DNA of 64,000 bases from Leucobacter musarum subsp. musarum (GCF_001273845.1 NZ_JHBW01000067.1:88871-152870), one strand, 5' to 3'. Shown: positions 8,272 to 17,030, numbered from the stretch's first letter. Notes: generated by a model from the letters alone, not told the origin. Numbers and translations: made by a program.

Positions 8272-9138
8272 TCACAACTGGCCCGCGATGTCGCCCGGGG
8301 TCGACCCCACGACCTTGCGGAAGGCCGCGACGAACGCGCTCGTCGTGCGATACCCAACCTGCCCTGCGACCGTCTTCACCGGAACACCGCAAGCGAGGGC
8401 GCCGATCGCCGCCTGCATGCGCACGAGCCGGCGCCAGGCTGCGAAGCTCATCGCCACCTCGGCAGCGAAGATTCGACTCACGGTGCGCGCCGTCAGATTA
8501 ATGTCGCTCGCCCACTGTTCGAGCGATCGATCGTCGGCTGGGTCCGCGATGACGCGCGCAACCAACGGGGCGAGCCGCGCGTCCCCCGGCAACGGCACGT
8601 CGAGCTGCACCGACTCCGTCGCCTCGAGCATGTCCATGCAGACCTGCTGAGCGCGCAGCCGCTGCACGTCGCTCATGGCCGCGTGCTTCAGATGCATCAG
8701 CAGCTGCCGCACGGCAGGATGGATGCGCACCGCAGTCGTCGTCGGCCACGTCTTCGTCCAGCTGTCGAGCGCGAAATAGGTGGCGCGCACCGCCGTGCGG
8801 TCGCGGGTTGAGCCCTCGTGCTCCACGCCTGCCGGGATCCAGACGCCGACCCCGGGCGTGACCGTCCACTGCCGCCCATCGACCACCATGTGTGCGACGC
8901 CGCTGTCGGTCCAGAGCAGCTCGTGCTCGACGTGGCGGTGCGGGGGCCAAGCGAGGCCGTGGTCTGGCTGCAGCACGCTCGTGGCGAGAAGAAAGTGCCT
9001 CGGGACCTCACGCGCCGCATCGCGGGGTGCCGCGCGATGCATCCGAGCCGGAGTTGCTGCCGGCGCCAGTAACTGACCCGGAGCCGTCACCGGAGTGGTC
9101 GGCGCGGGGGGCGCGTACGGAGCGGAGAGCAGAACCAT
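8272..9138 (-). CDS. AraC-family regulator of the siderophore locus
   Basis: A 288-residue regulator with an N-terminal cupin-like ligand domain (HRHVEHELLWTDSGVAHMVV, then GVGVWIPAGVEHEG) and a C-terminal double helix-turn-helix of the AraC/XylS type (SLEQWASDINLTARTVSRIF and PVKTVAGQVGYRTTSAFVAAFRK). ATG 9138 is preferred over an upstream in-frame start because GAGG precedes it by 8 nt. A DtxR/IdeR-like iron box lies 23-41 bp upstream. The arrangement recalls RipA of Corynebacterium glutamicum, an iron-regulated AraC protein under DtxR, but the target genes here are inferred only from adjacency. Confidence 0.88.
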   Translation of the reverse strand: MVLLSAPYAPPAPTTPVTAPGQLLAPAATPARMHRAAPRDAAREVPRHFLLATSVLQPDHGLAWPPHRHVEHELLWTDSGVAHMVVDGRQWTVTPGVGVWIPAGVEHEGSTRDRTAVRATYFALDSWTKTWPTTTAVRIHPAVRQLLMHLKHAAMSDVQRLRAQQVCMDMLEATESVQLDVPLPGDARLAPLVARVIADPADDRSLEQWASDINLTARTVSRIFAAEVAMSFAAWRRLVRMQAAIGALACGVPVKTVAGQVGYRTTSAFVAAFRKVVGSTPGDIAGQL

Positions 9139-9160
9139 GGAGACCTCAAGGAGCACGTGT

Positions 9161-9179
9161 GCAGGTAAGTTCAACCTAA
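9161..9179. promoter_or_regulatory. DtxR/IdeR-type iron box
   Basis: The minus strand reads TTAGGTTGAACTTACCTGC. Compared with the IdeR/DtxR consensus TTAGGTTAGGCTAACCTAA, 14 of 19 bases are identical and one more is an A/T swap the degenerate consensus allows, including both conserved half-site cores. It lies just upstream of the AraC start (9138) and partly overlaps a -10-like TATGTT. Iron-loaded DtxR (gene at 28315-29007) would be expected to repress here. Confidence 0.7.
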
Positions 9180-9207
9180 CATACGTGTGATGAGGATCTC
9201 GGGCGCC

Positions 9208-10245
9208 TCAGCTCGCTTTACGACGGCGACGCAGCGCGGCGTCGAGATCGGGCAGGCCCTCGGCAGTGTCGCCGACCACGCCCATGCGGCGCAGTCGGTC
9301 ACTCGCCGCGTCGCGCTGCGCCTGCACTTCACGCGCCCGAACCGCGGCGCGCTGGCGCTCTTCGTCACGGGCGCGCTCTTGCTGGCGCTGGTGCTCTTCA
9401 GCGGCGGCCGTCGCCGCAGCGCGTGCCGGCGACGCTTCAGCCGCCGACTGCGCCAGCTGCTGCCGCACCTCGCGCAGCAGCATCGAATCCGTCTGGTTCA
9501 CCTTCTGCGCGGGGCGCTCGGCGCGAGCGCGAGCCAGTGCGCGAGCGCGCTCGATGCGCTCAGCAGCAGCGCGCTGCGCTTCGGCGTGCGCAGCCGCGGC
9601 GACCGACGGGTCGACCTCGGGTGCGGGCTGCGGGGCCGACTCGACCACCGCGGTCGCGATCGCCGTCGTCACCTGCTCAGCGGGAATCGTGTGCACGCGG
9701 TTGCGACCCGGTGCTAGCAGCACCAGCGCACCACTCGAGGCGGCGAAGAGCGCGAGCGCACCGAGCAGCATGCCGGCACCGCTCCCGGCAACCGCGAAAC
9801 CGGCTCCGACGAGCACCCCGCCAACCCCCAGCAGTGCGCCGAGCGCCGCGGTCGCACGCACGCGGCGAGCAATCGGGCGGCGCACCTTCGCCGAGCGCTG
9901 TGCGGCGGCCTGCTTGCGGCGCATCTGCTGCGCCCTGATCTCGGCTCGCACCTGTTCTGCCTCCGCTTCCGCGAGCGCCGCATCGCGCTCCGCGTCTTGC
10001 CGTCGCTGCGCACTGCGCAGCATCTTCTCGTGCGCAAGCGCTTCGCGCGCTGTCGCCTCGAGCCGCACTTCCTGGGGCACTTCGTTCGCCTCGGCCAGCA
10101 CGCGCAGCGTGCGCTGCAACCGCAGTGCGTTCTTCTCGGCGGCGCGGAACTCGCGTCGCCGCATCCACGACGGAACGAGCACGGCTCCCCAGAGGAGCGC
10201 AGCGACCACGAAGATCACGCCCCCACCGAGTACTCCGCCAGTCAT
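9208..10245 (-). CDS. Conserved actinobacterial membrane protein with coiled-coil, unknown function
   Basis: A 345-residue protein. A membrane helix at the N-terminus (GGGVIFVVAALLWGAVLVPSW) is followed by a basic stop-transfer RRR. A long Ala/Glu/Arg/Gln-rich coiled-coil spans residues ~30-130, two further membrane helices lie near 140-185, and another charged alanine-rich helix leads to the C-terminus (DLDAALRRRRKAS). I know similar proteins only as hypothetical proteins of Microbacteriaceae. TACAGT (10258-10253, minus strand) is 7 nt upstream of ATG 10245, suggesting a leaderless mRNA. It might scaffold something at the membrane; that is speculation. Confidence 0.7.
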   Translation of the reverse strand: MTGGVLGGGVIFVVAALLWGAVLVPSWMRRREFRAAEKNALRLQRTLRVLAEANEVPQEVRLEATAREALAHEKMLRSAQRRQDAERDAALAEAEAEQVRAEIRAQQMRRKQAAAQRSAKVRRPIARRVRATAALGALLGVGGVLVGAGFAVAGSGAGMLLGALALFAASSGALVLLAPGRNRVHTIPAEQVTTAIATAVVESAPQPAPEVDPSVAAAAHAEAQRAAAERIERARALARARAERPAQKVNQTDSMLLREVRQQLAQSAAEASPARAAATAAAEEHQRQQERARDEERQRAAVRAREVQAQRDAASDRLRRMGVVGDTAEGLPDLDAALRRRRKAS

Positions 10246-10363
10246 GGGGATCACTGTACGGCGTTCGCCGCAGGCGATCTCCTCGCCGCGCCGCGATTGC
10301 GGTCGAAATCGGGTTCCGATCAGGGAGCGGGGTGCAGAGTGCCCGAGCACCGAGGCGCGAACG

Positions 10364-10972
10364 TCAGGCGGCACCCAGCCGAGCCACGTAGCCCGCTCCG
10401 GCCTCTTCACGCAGCGCGATGAAACTCTCATGATCGCGCCAAGCGCCGTCGATGTGAATGTACGCGGGGCGACGGCCCTCGTGCCGCAGGCCGAGCTTCT
10501 CGACCACGCGCAGCGATGGGCCGTTCTCCGGCCGAATGCAGATCTCGACGCGGTGCAGTTGCAACTCGGTGAAGAGGTGATCGATCACGAGTGCGACCGC
10601 GGTCGTCGCGATACCGCGGCCTGCCACGTGCTGCGAGACCCAGTACCCGATCTGCGACGACTGCAGCGCCCCACCACTGATCTCCGAGACGCTCAGCTGC
10701 CCGACGACCTCGCCATAGTAGGTGACGACGAAGGGCATGCCGCTGCCACTGCGCAACTGCTTACGCAGCACGCGCACGGTCGGCCGCATCGACACCGAAC
10801 CCGGGACGACACTGCGCCCCGAGGGGTGCGTGGCCTCCCAGCGCTGCAGCCACTCGCGATTGTCGGTGAGCAGGCGACGCAGCGGTTCGGCATCACCCCA
10901 CCGGATGATGCGTACGCCGACCTTCCCTGCGAACAGGACGCCTGGATCTTCGATCACCCGCCCGAGCGGCAC
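10364..10972 (-). CDS. GNAT N-acetyltransferase (RimJ/RimL type)
   Basis: A 202-residue acetyltransferase of the ribosomal-protein-alanine acetyltransferase type. It contains GDAEPLRRLLTDNREWLQRWE at the N-terminus, VVGQLSVSEISG...SSQIGYWVSQHVAGRGIATTAVALV (the acetyl-CoA pyrophosphate loop is the V-x-G-R-G-I-A part) and RVEICIRPENGPSLRVVEKLGLRHEG, all typical. GTG 10972 follows the galU stop by 6 nt, with GGAGAG upstream, so the two genes are co-transcribed. A galU-rimJ pairing is common in related actinobacteria. The true acceptor may be a ribosomal protein or a small molecule. Confidence 0.88.
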   Translation of the reverse strand: MPLGRVIEDPGVLFAGKVGVRIIRWGDAEPLRRLLTDNREWLQRWEATHPSGRSVVPGSVSMRPTVRVLRKQLRSGSGMPFVVTYYGEVVGQLSVSEISGGALQSSQIGYWVSQHVAGRGIATTAVALVIDHLFTELQLHRVEICIRPENGPSLRVVEKLGLRHEGRRPAYIHIDGAWRDHESFIALREEAGAGYVARLGAA

Positions 10973-10978
10973 GTGCGG

Positions 10979-11908
10979 TCAGCTCTCCGAGCGCTGCCCG
11001 CGGAGGCGATCCGCGAACTCGATGACCCAGTCGGTGATCTCCGAACCGAGCTCCGCGTGGTCGACACCGAGCAGCACGTTCGCCTTAATCCAGTCGGCGC
11101 GGTCGCCCGTGTCGTAGCGTCGGCCGCGGAAGACGACGCCGTACACCGGCCCCTCGCCCTTGCCCTCGGCCAAGTAGTTGAGCCCGTCGGTCAGCTGAAT
11201 CTCGCCACCGCGCCCCGGCGGCAGCTCGTCGATGATGTCGAAGATCTCGGGGCGCAGCACGTAGCGACCGATCACCGCGAGGTTCGAGGGCGCCTCTTCG
11301 GGGGCCGGCTTCTCGATGAGGCCGGTGATGCGCACGACGTCGGGGTCATCGGTCGGTTCGACCGCTGCGCAGCCGTACAGGTGCACCGACTCCGGCGGCA
11401 CCTCCATGAGCGCGATGACCGTCGCACCGCGCGCATCGTGCTCGGCGATCATGCGATCGAGCAGCGGGTCTCGGGGGTCGATGAGGTCGTCGCCGAGCAG
11501 CACGGCGAACGACTCGTTGCCGACGTGGCTGCGTGCGCGGCCGACCGCGTGACCGAGCCCGAGCGGCTGCCCCTGGCGCAAGAAGTGCACCTCGGCGACC
11601 TCGCTCGACTCGTGTACCTTGCCGAGCTTGCCCTCGTCACCCTTGCGCTCGAGCGTGTACTCGAGCTCGGGAACGCTATCGAAGTGGTTCAGCAGGTTGT
11701 CTTTATTGCGCCCCGTGATGATGAGCACATCGCCGAGGCCCGCGGCAGCGGCCTCTTCGACGACGTACTGAATCGCCGGCTTGTCGACGATCGGGAGCAT
11801 CTCTTTCGGCATCGCCTTCGTGGCCGGAAGGAAACGGGTGCCGAGGCCGGCGGCCGGAACAACGGCCTTCGTCACCGTGCTCTGCTGCGTCGCGCGCGTA
11901 TCAGTCAT
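10979..11908 (-). CDS. galU: UTP--glucose-1-phosphate uridylyltransferase
   Basis: A 309-residue nucleotidyltransferase making UDP-glucose from UTP and glucose 1-phosphate, feeding cell-envelope polysaccharide synthesis. The signature PAAGLGTRFLPATKAMPKEM (residues 18-37) contains the GxGTR nucleotide-binding loop and the catalytic lysine region. VLLGDDLI, EKPAPEEAPSNLAVIGRYVL and GGEIQLTDGL are also characteristic. TAGGCT (11921-11916, minus strand) lies 7 nt before the ATG, so the mRNA is probably leaderless. It is divergent from the 5-FCL gene and followed by the acetyltransferase gene. Confidence 0.96.
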   Translation of the reverse strand: MTDTRATQQSTVTKAVVPAAGLGTRFLPATKAMPKEMLPIVDKPAIQYVVEEAAAAGLGDVLIITGRNKDNLLNHFDSVPELEYTLERKGDEGKLGKVHESSEVAEVHFLRQGQPLGLGHAVGRARSHVGNESFAVLLGDDLIDPRDPLLDRMIAEHDARGATVIALMEVPPESVHLYGCAAVEPTDDPDVVRITGLIEKPAPEEAPSNLAVIGRYVLRPEIFDIIDELPPGRGGEIQLTDGLNYLAEGKGEGPVYGVVFRGRRYDTGDRADWIKANVLLGVDHAELGSEITDWVIEFADRLRGQRSES

Positions 11909-11986
11909 GACCGCCAGCCTATCCGTACCTCCTGCGCACTCAAAGCCGCGGATATCACCCGTCGCCCGGCGCCTATGCTGAGTGCT

Positions 11987-12571
11987 ATGTCGAGCGACAC
12001 GCGTGTAGCCAAGATCGAGGTCCGATCGGAGGTGCGTGCGCGGCGCAATGCACTCACTCCGCTTGAGCGCCGCCGCCGCCGCGACGGCCTCACTCGGCAG
12101 CTCACCGCGCTCATCGCGGAGACCGGCGCTCGCTCGGTGACCGCGTATGCGCCACTGGGCAGCGAGCCCGACACCGAGGGGTTCCTTGCGTGGGCACGGG
12201 CGTCTGAGGTGCGCGTGCTGCTGCCGGTCTCACTGCCAGGCCACCGGCTCGCGTGGGCCGTCGACACCGGCGATCGCGTGAACGGGTTGCACGGGATCCC
12301 TGAGCCCGACGGACCCCGGCTCGAAGCGGCTGCGGCCGCCGCGGTCGATCTCATGCTCATTCCGGCGTGCGCCGTCGATGATCGGGGCACGCGACTCGGG
12401 TGGGGCTTGGGCTACTACGACCGCGCGCTCGAAGTGATCACTCCACGGCCCCCGATCTTCGCAGTCGTCGATGACGACGACCTGTACCCCTGGCTCCCCC
12501 GCGAGGCCCACGACATCCCGGTCGACGGGGTGGTGACAGCGACGTCGCTGCGACGCTTCGGCACGGAGTAA
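11987..12571 (+). CDS. 5-formyltetrahydrofolate cyclo-ligase
   Basis: A 194-residue enzyme that converts 5-formyl-THF to 5,10-methenyl-THF with ATP. The family's signature GTRLGWGLGYYDRAL (residues ~134-148) is present, with RRDGLTRQLTALI and ITPRPPIFAVV in expected places. The open frame extends far upstream but upstream sequence is the antisense of other genes. ATG 11987 is supported by TATGCT (11974-11979) 7 nt upstream and by family length. Divergent from galU with a short shared promoter region. Confidence 0.92.
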   Translation: MSSDTRVAKIEVRSEVRARRNALTPLERRRRRDGLTRQLTALIAETGARSVTAYAPLGSEPDTEGFLAWARASEVRVLLPVSLPGHRLAWAVDTGDRVNGLHGIPEPDGPRLEAAAAAAVDLMLIPACAVDDRGTRLGWGLGYYDRALEVITPRPPIFAVVDDDDLYPWLPREAHDIPVDGVVTATSLRRFGTE

Positions 12572-12592
12572 TGGCGAGTAGAATACCTACTT

Positions 12593-12865
12593 GTGCCTAC
12601 GTACGCTTACCGCTGCTCCGAGTGCGGCCACGCCTTCGACATCTATCAGTCGTTCTCCGATGATGCGCTGACCGTCTGCCCGGAGTGCGGTGGAACACTG
12701 CGCAAGGTCTTCGGGTCGCTCGGGGTGACCTTCAACGGGTCGGGGTTCTATCGCACCGATTCACGTGCCGGTTCGCAGGGCACCGGTTCCGGTTCCGGAT
12801 CAGCCTCGGGGTCGTCGGGCTCCTCGTCTTCCAGCACCTCGACGTCCTCCGGCTCAGGCTCGTAG
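12593..12865 (+). CDS. FmdB-type zinc ribbon protein
   Basis: A 90-residue protein with an N-terminal zinc ribbon: MPTYAYRCSECGHAF and VCPECGG supply four cysteines (C8, C11, C29, C32). The tail from residue ~60 is almost entirely Gly and Ser. GTG 12593 is the start; TAGAAT (12579-12584) sits 8 nt upstream, consistent with a leaderless mRNA. It is directly downstream of the 5-FCL gene, a common neighbourhood in actinobacteria. The function of this family is not firmly known; a regulatory or chaperone role is suggested for relatives. Confidence 0.88.
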   Translation: MPTYAYRCSECGHAFDIYQSFSDDALTVCPECGGTLRKVFGSLGVTFNGSGFYRTDSRAGSQGTGSGSGSASGSSGSSSSSTSTSSGSGS

Positions 12866-12873
12866 CCCCGACT

Positions 12874-12889
12874 GTCGGCGGCTGCCGAC
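12874..12889. terminator. Small hairpin between convergent genes
   Basis: GTCGGC/GCCGAC forms a 6-bp stem with a GGCT loop in the 29-bp gap between the convergent FmdB gene and the small gene 12895-13113. There is no T tract on either side, so activity as a terminator is only plausible. Confidence 0.35.
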
Positions 12890-12894
12890 GCGGG

Positions 12895-13113
12895 TTACCC
12901 CCAGTGCGGTGGGCGATCCCGCACCAACGCCGCGTCGCGCGAACTCGGCGCACCCGGCTTCTGCGCACCGTCTTCACCCCAGCCCTCGGGGCGGTCTTCC
13001 GCCGCGCGAGCGTCAAGCGGATGCTCTGACGGGCGCGGGTCGACTCCGTCAGGAGCCGGGCGCGACGCTCGGCGCGAAGCGCGACGCGGTGTGGCGTCGC
13101 GCTCCGGGGTCAC
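12895..13113 (-). CDS. Small conserved actinobacterial protein coupled to the helicase-like gene
   Basis: A 72-residue, charged, apparently disordered protein. Its recognisable features are the motif EDRPEGWGE in the middle and RDRPPHWG at the C-terminus; I recall similar paired 'DRPEGWGE...DxPPHW' motifs in small hypothetical actinobacterial proteins. GTG 13113 overlaps the stop of the large helicase-like gene by 4 bp (GTGA), so translation is probably coupled. This makes it a candidate partner of that protein. The opposite-strand frame over the same DNA looks non-coding. Confidence 0.6.
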   Translation of the reverse strand: MTPERDATPRRASRRASRPAPDGVDPRPSEHPLDARAAEDRPEGWGEDGAQKPGAPSSRDAALVRDRPPHWG

Positions 13114-16100
13114 CCGACCTCCGACGCGGTCGCGCTCTCCCCCGCGTCGTAGCCGACGATGCGCGCGATCCGCAGCGCGACCTCATCGGGGTCGGCGAAC
13201 AGATCGAAGCTTTGCACGCGGTGGTAGTGCCACCCGAGGCGTCGCAGCACCGCGGGCCGCAAGCGCAACGTGTCGCGCAAGCTGTCGCCACGGTACTCAC
13301 CTGCAGCGCCGAGGTCGAGATCGATCGCAATCGCGCGCTCACCGAGTGAGGCAACGAGCGGGATCGCCCCGCGGTAATCCATGGCGACCGTCAAGCCCAG
13401 TGCGGTCAGGCGATCCGCCAGTTCGCCGAGCATCGGATCGCGCTCCGCCGGAAGTGCCGGCGCCTCGGGCTCGGGGTGCTCGAATCCGAGCAGCTCCGCG
13501 AGCTCGACGACCCCGTGCTTCAGACGGTTGCGATCGAGATCTTCGGGCTTGAAGCAGCTGACGATCGTCATCGCGCGGCGCGCACGCGTCATCGCAACGG
13601 CGAGCAGTCGTTCGCCGCCCGGGCGACCGAGCCCGCCGAAGTTCGACAGCACACGTCCGTGCGGTGTCCGCCCGAATCCGATCGAGAAGATCACGCGATC
13701 ACGGCTCTGAGCGGTCGCCTGTTCGAGCGTGAGCACCGCGAAGGGCTCCGCCCGTTCACCGAGCAGGAAGTCGCGGTACTGCGGGAACTTCGAGAAGGCC
13801 TGCAGCACGGACTGATACACCCGAACCGCGTGGCGCTCACTCGCGGTGATCACCATCAGCGACTCCGAAGACCGGTCGCTCGCGTGCTCGAGCACGAGCT
13901 GCACGACGCGCTCGACCTCAGCATCGGTGCTCTCGACCGCACCGGTCTGCTGATCCGGCAGCCCCTGGCCGCCGCGCACGAACTCGTACGTCAGGCTCGA
14001 GTGCCCCAAGAAGCTTCCGGCCCACGGCAGCGAGTGAATCGCACCATCGTAAAAGCGGGTGTTGACAAGATTCGTCAGGTCTTCACCGCCGGCCCGGTAG
14101 CTGCGGGTCAGCGTCAGTGTCGGCAGCACCGCACCCAACTGGGCGAACGCCGACCGCTGATGCAGTGCATCGGCATCGTCGGCCCCGCGATCCGCCCCCG
14201 CATCGGCACAGACCGAGATCTCGAAGTGCGACGGCGTCTGCGTCATCGTGTCGCCGAACGCGACCACCTGGTCGGCCCGACGAATCGCCCCGAGGTTCTC
14301 GGCAAGCGTCGTCGCCCCCGCATCGACCACCAGGGCGACGTCAAAGCGCATCGAATCGGGCAGCATCGCGACCTCGTACGGCGACATCGTCCACACCGGC
14401 GCAAGCACGCCGAGCAGATGCGGTGCGCGCTGCGCGAGCGAAATCGGAGACACGTAGCCGCTGCGCAATGCCTCACGCATCGCGAGCGCCTCTTGCTTGT
14501 GGTCGAGCACCGCGACGCGCCAGGCATCGGCGAGCGAAGCGGCCAGCAGCGCGCCGTTCGCGCCCGAGTGCGCGTCGTCGACGAGCCGGAAGTCGGCTTC
14601 GAGTCGATCGACCACGCTCGTATTCGCGCTCAGCAGCGCCGGGTTCGACTGCAGCATGCGCTCGAGCACCGACTGCCACCAGGCGAGCTCGAGCTCGGCG
14701 GCGACGTCCTCTGCCGGCACGTGACGAGCAGACAAATCCTCGAGCAACGGTTCGAGGTGAGCGGCGCGCATCTGCTCGACGATCGTCGTGCGCTCCTGAA
14801 TGTTCTGGAGCACCTCGGATTCGCGGGCGAGGTCTGAAACACGGCTGGCGAGCTGCGCGAGCGACTGGTTCTTCAGGCGACTCGCGTCAGTGGTGGTGCC
14901 AAGCACGCGGTCGAGCCCGTCCAGATCTTGGTACGCCGACTGGTACGCCACGACAACGTCGGAGATGCCGAGCGGCACCTCGGGGCGAGCACCGACCACC
15001 GTGGTGTACCGCTGCCACAGCACGCGCTGCTGCTGAATCTGCACCAGCCGCGAGTACATGTCAGAGATGTGCACACCCGGGCGCACGTACTCGCGAGCGA
15101 GCTTGCGCAGGCGTCGCTTATTCGCCGTCGACATCTCGTCGCCGCGGGGGGCGTGCGCGGCGATGACCTCGGTCAGCGAACGGTCGTACACGGCGGGGGT
15201 GAACCGGTCGAGCGTCTCCTGGATGCCCATGAGCAGTCGCAGGTAGATGCCGAGCTCGGCGATCGTCTCGTAGGGGCGCATTGACGTCTGCCCCACGAGC
15301 TCGTTCGACATCGAGATCAGGCGTGGCAATTGCGACTCGGCGAGGTCGACCGCGGTGCCGTAGGCGGTGCGCGCTTCCTCGGTCGTCGCAAAGCTGACGC
15401 CGTACCACGGCGAATCCTCGGGACCGTACTGGAACTGACCGAGGCGCGCGACCTCGGTCAGCGACTCGGCCACGGCCGAGCGGTCGAGGGTCAATTGGCC
15501 GAGTGCCTGATCGTCGAGGCGTACCGTCGTGGTCGGCGGGTGCTCGTCGAGCGAGAGCGTCGTGAGCGTGCGGAGCGCCTCGAGCGGCGAGACGCCGAAA
15601 CGCTGGTCGGGTTCGGCGAGCGCGCTCTGGTAGTCGAGCAGCACACCGCGCAGACGCGTCAGCGCCTCATCGACATCGCGCAGCTGCTCACCGCGCGCAT
15701 TTTCGTTGCGGCTGATCGATTCGACGAGGTTGCGACGCAGGCGCCGCGGGCTCACCGAGAGGCCGGCGAGACCAACACGCGCAAGCCGATGGGTGATGCC
15801 GTCGAGTGTGGCGCGGCGCGGTGAGACGACCAGCACGCGCTTGCCGGCGCGCACCAGATTGCCGAGCGCATTCACGACGGTCTGGGTGCCGCCGGTACCG
15901 GGGAGCGTGTGCACGACGAGGGAGTGCCCGGCGTCGATCTGCGCAAGCACATCGTCTTGCTCGGCGTCGGCGTCATAGAGCGCGCGGTCGGTGTCGGGCG
16001 AGCGGTCGTCTGGCGGCGTCGCCGACACGGGGCGATACGCCGCGTCGAGCTGACGCTTCGCCGGCTCATTGCCGCAGACGGCAGCGAGCACGGGCGAGGT

Positions 16101-16979
16101 GAGGTCTTTGGCGTCGGCCGCCATCGACTGACCGACGTTGTGGAACGACGAGACGACGAGCCGCGGTTGCACGACGAACCCCGGCACACCCGCGGCCATC
16201 TGACGCAGTCGATCGATGACGGGCTGCGGCTTGAAGACGCCTTCCGACTGCGACAACTCGATCAGTGCGCGGGCGTCGACGTTGATGCCGAACTGCTCGC
16301 GCATGACGCGAATCAGCTCGGAGTTCACGACGGGGAACTGCTTGAGTTTGAGCTCGAAGTCGCGACCGTATCGACGAATGGCGAGGGGGCGCAGCAGAAT
16401 CGGGGCGCAGAAGTCTTCGCCCTCGAAGTTCCACTTCGCGATGCCGACGCCGAGGTTCGTGGTCTCGAGACCGCGCACGGTGCGCATCTCGATCGCCTTG
16501 TCGGTCACGCGGCCCGCGGCGGCGCGAGCGTGACGCAGCGCCAAGTCGTCGCGAATCAACGCGGAAAGCAGAATCTTGTTGCCCGTGATGAACTGGGGCA
16601 GCCCGCCGGGGTGCGTCGTCGACAGCTCGATGCGGTTCGCCGTCTCGTCTTCGAAGTGCAGCAGCGGGTTGCGCCCGCCGATACTCGCGAGCTCGCGTCG
16701 CCATTCGGCGTGCTCGTCGGCGTACGAATCGACGAGCGACACCGGGCCGACGGGCTGCGATGCGAGAACGTCTGAGGGCTGGGGCTGAGCTTTCGGGACC
16801 GTGGCCAGCGCGCCTTCGCTGCGCGGCTGCACCGCGGCAGTGCCGGCGTCGGGCGACGAACTGTTGCGTGCTGCGTCGGCCGACGCGTCATCGGCGCCGT
16901 TCGCGCGCGCTGCCGTGGACTCGGCGCTTCCCGCGCCGCGTCCCTTTTCAGGTCGCCGTAACCGATCTACACTCCACAC
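13110..16979 (-). CDS. Large SF1 helicase-like protein with degenerate Walker motifs and C-terminal nuclease-like domain
   Basis: A 1289-residue protein. After a low-complexity N-terminus (~1-85), residues 85-350 contain EHAEWRRELASIGGRNPLL and NKILLSALI, as in DUF4011-type helicases. The P-loop region reads LPGTGGTQT (residues 359-367): the invariant lysine is Gly364. The Walker B region reads VVDAGA with Asp886 kept but Glu replaced by Ala887. The motif VI region is intact in outline (LLAVAMTRARRAMTIV). The last ~90 residues (AIAIDLDLGAAGEYRGDSL, RRLGWHYHRVQSFDLF, DPDEVALRIARIV) resemble the MTES_1575 restriction-endonuclease-like domain. I infer a nucleic-acid binding or repair protein whose ATPase may be inactive. 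It starts at GTG 16979. Confidence 0.8.
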   Translation of the reverse strand: MWSVDRLRRPEKGRGAGSAESTAARANGADDASADAARNSSSPDAGTAAVQPRSEGALATVPKAQPQPSDVLASQPVGPVSLVDSYADEHAEWRRELASIGGRNPLLHFEDETANRIELSTTHPGGLPQFITGNKILLSALIRDDLALRHARAAAGRVTDKAIEMRTVRGLETTNLGVGIAKWNFEGEDFCAPILLRPLAIRRYGRDFELKLKQFPVVNSELIRVMREQFGINVDARALIELSQSEGVFKPQPVIDRLRQMAAGVPGFVVQPRLVVSSFHNVGQSMAADAKDLTSPVLAAVCGNEPAKRQLDAAYRPVSATPPDDRSPDTDRALYDADAEQDDVLAQIDAGHSLVVHTLPGTGGTQTVVNALGNLVRAGKRVLVVSPRRATLDGITHRLARVGLAGLSVSPRRLRRNLVESISRNENARGEQLRDVDEALTRLRGVLLDYQSALAEPDQRFGVSPLEALRTLTTLSLDEHPPTTTVRLDDQALGQLTLDRSAVAESLTEVARLGQFQYGPEDSPWYGVSFATTEEARTAYGTAVDLAESQLPRLISMSNELVGQTSMRPYETIAELGIYLRLLMGIQETLDRFTPAVYDRSLTEVIAAHAPRGDEMSTANKRRLRKLAREYVRPGVHISDMYSRLVQIQQQRVLWQRYTTVVGARPEVPLGISDVVVAYQSAYQDLDGLDRVLGTTTDASRLKNQSLAQLASRVSDLARESEVLQNIQERTTIVEQMRAAHLEPLLEDLSARHVPAEDVAAELELAWWQSVLERMLQSNPALLSANTSVVDRLEADFRLVDDAHSGANGALLAASLADAWRVAVLDHKQEALAMREALRSGYVSPISLAQRAPHLLGVLAPVWTMSPYEVAMLPDSMRFDVALVVDAGATTLAENLGAIRRADQVVAFGDTMTQTPSHFEISVCADAGADRGADDADALHQRSAFAQLGAVLPTLTLTRSYRAGGEDLTNLVNTRFYDGAIHSLPWAGSFLGHSSLTYEFVRGGQGLPDQQTGAVESTDAEVERVVQLVLEHASDRSSESLMVITASERHAVRVYQSVLQAFSKFPQYRDFLLGERAEPFAVLTLEQATAQSRDRVIFSIGFGRTPHGRVLSNFGGLGRPGGERLLAVAMTRARRAMTIVSCFKPEDLDRNRLKHGVVELAELLGFEHPEPEAPALPAERDPMLGELADRLTALGLTVAMDYRGAIPLVASLGERAIAIDLDLGAAGEYRGDSLRDTLRLRPAVLRRLGWHYHRVQSFDLFADPDEVALRIARIVGYDAGESATASEVG

Positions 16980-16996
16980 ACCGCCACCCTAGGCCG

Positions 16997-17030
16997 AACT
17001 CCGGGGAATCGGCGCTGATTCCCCGGAGTT
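16997..17030. terminator. Strong terminator hairpin after uraA
   Basis: A perfect 14-bp stem, AACTCCGGGGAATC (16997-17010) with GATTCCCCGGAGTT (17017-17030), and a 6-nt loop. It sits 63 bp past the permease stop. There is no T tract, which is usual for GC-rich actinobacteria. Confidence 0.65.

Noticed and set aside
9266..12571. A continuous 1101-codon plus-strand frame
   Set aside because: It runs antisense through several well-supported minus-strand genes (galU, acetyltransferase, 9208-10245); only its last 194 codons (from 11987) encode a recognisable protein.
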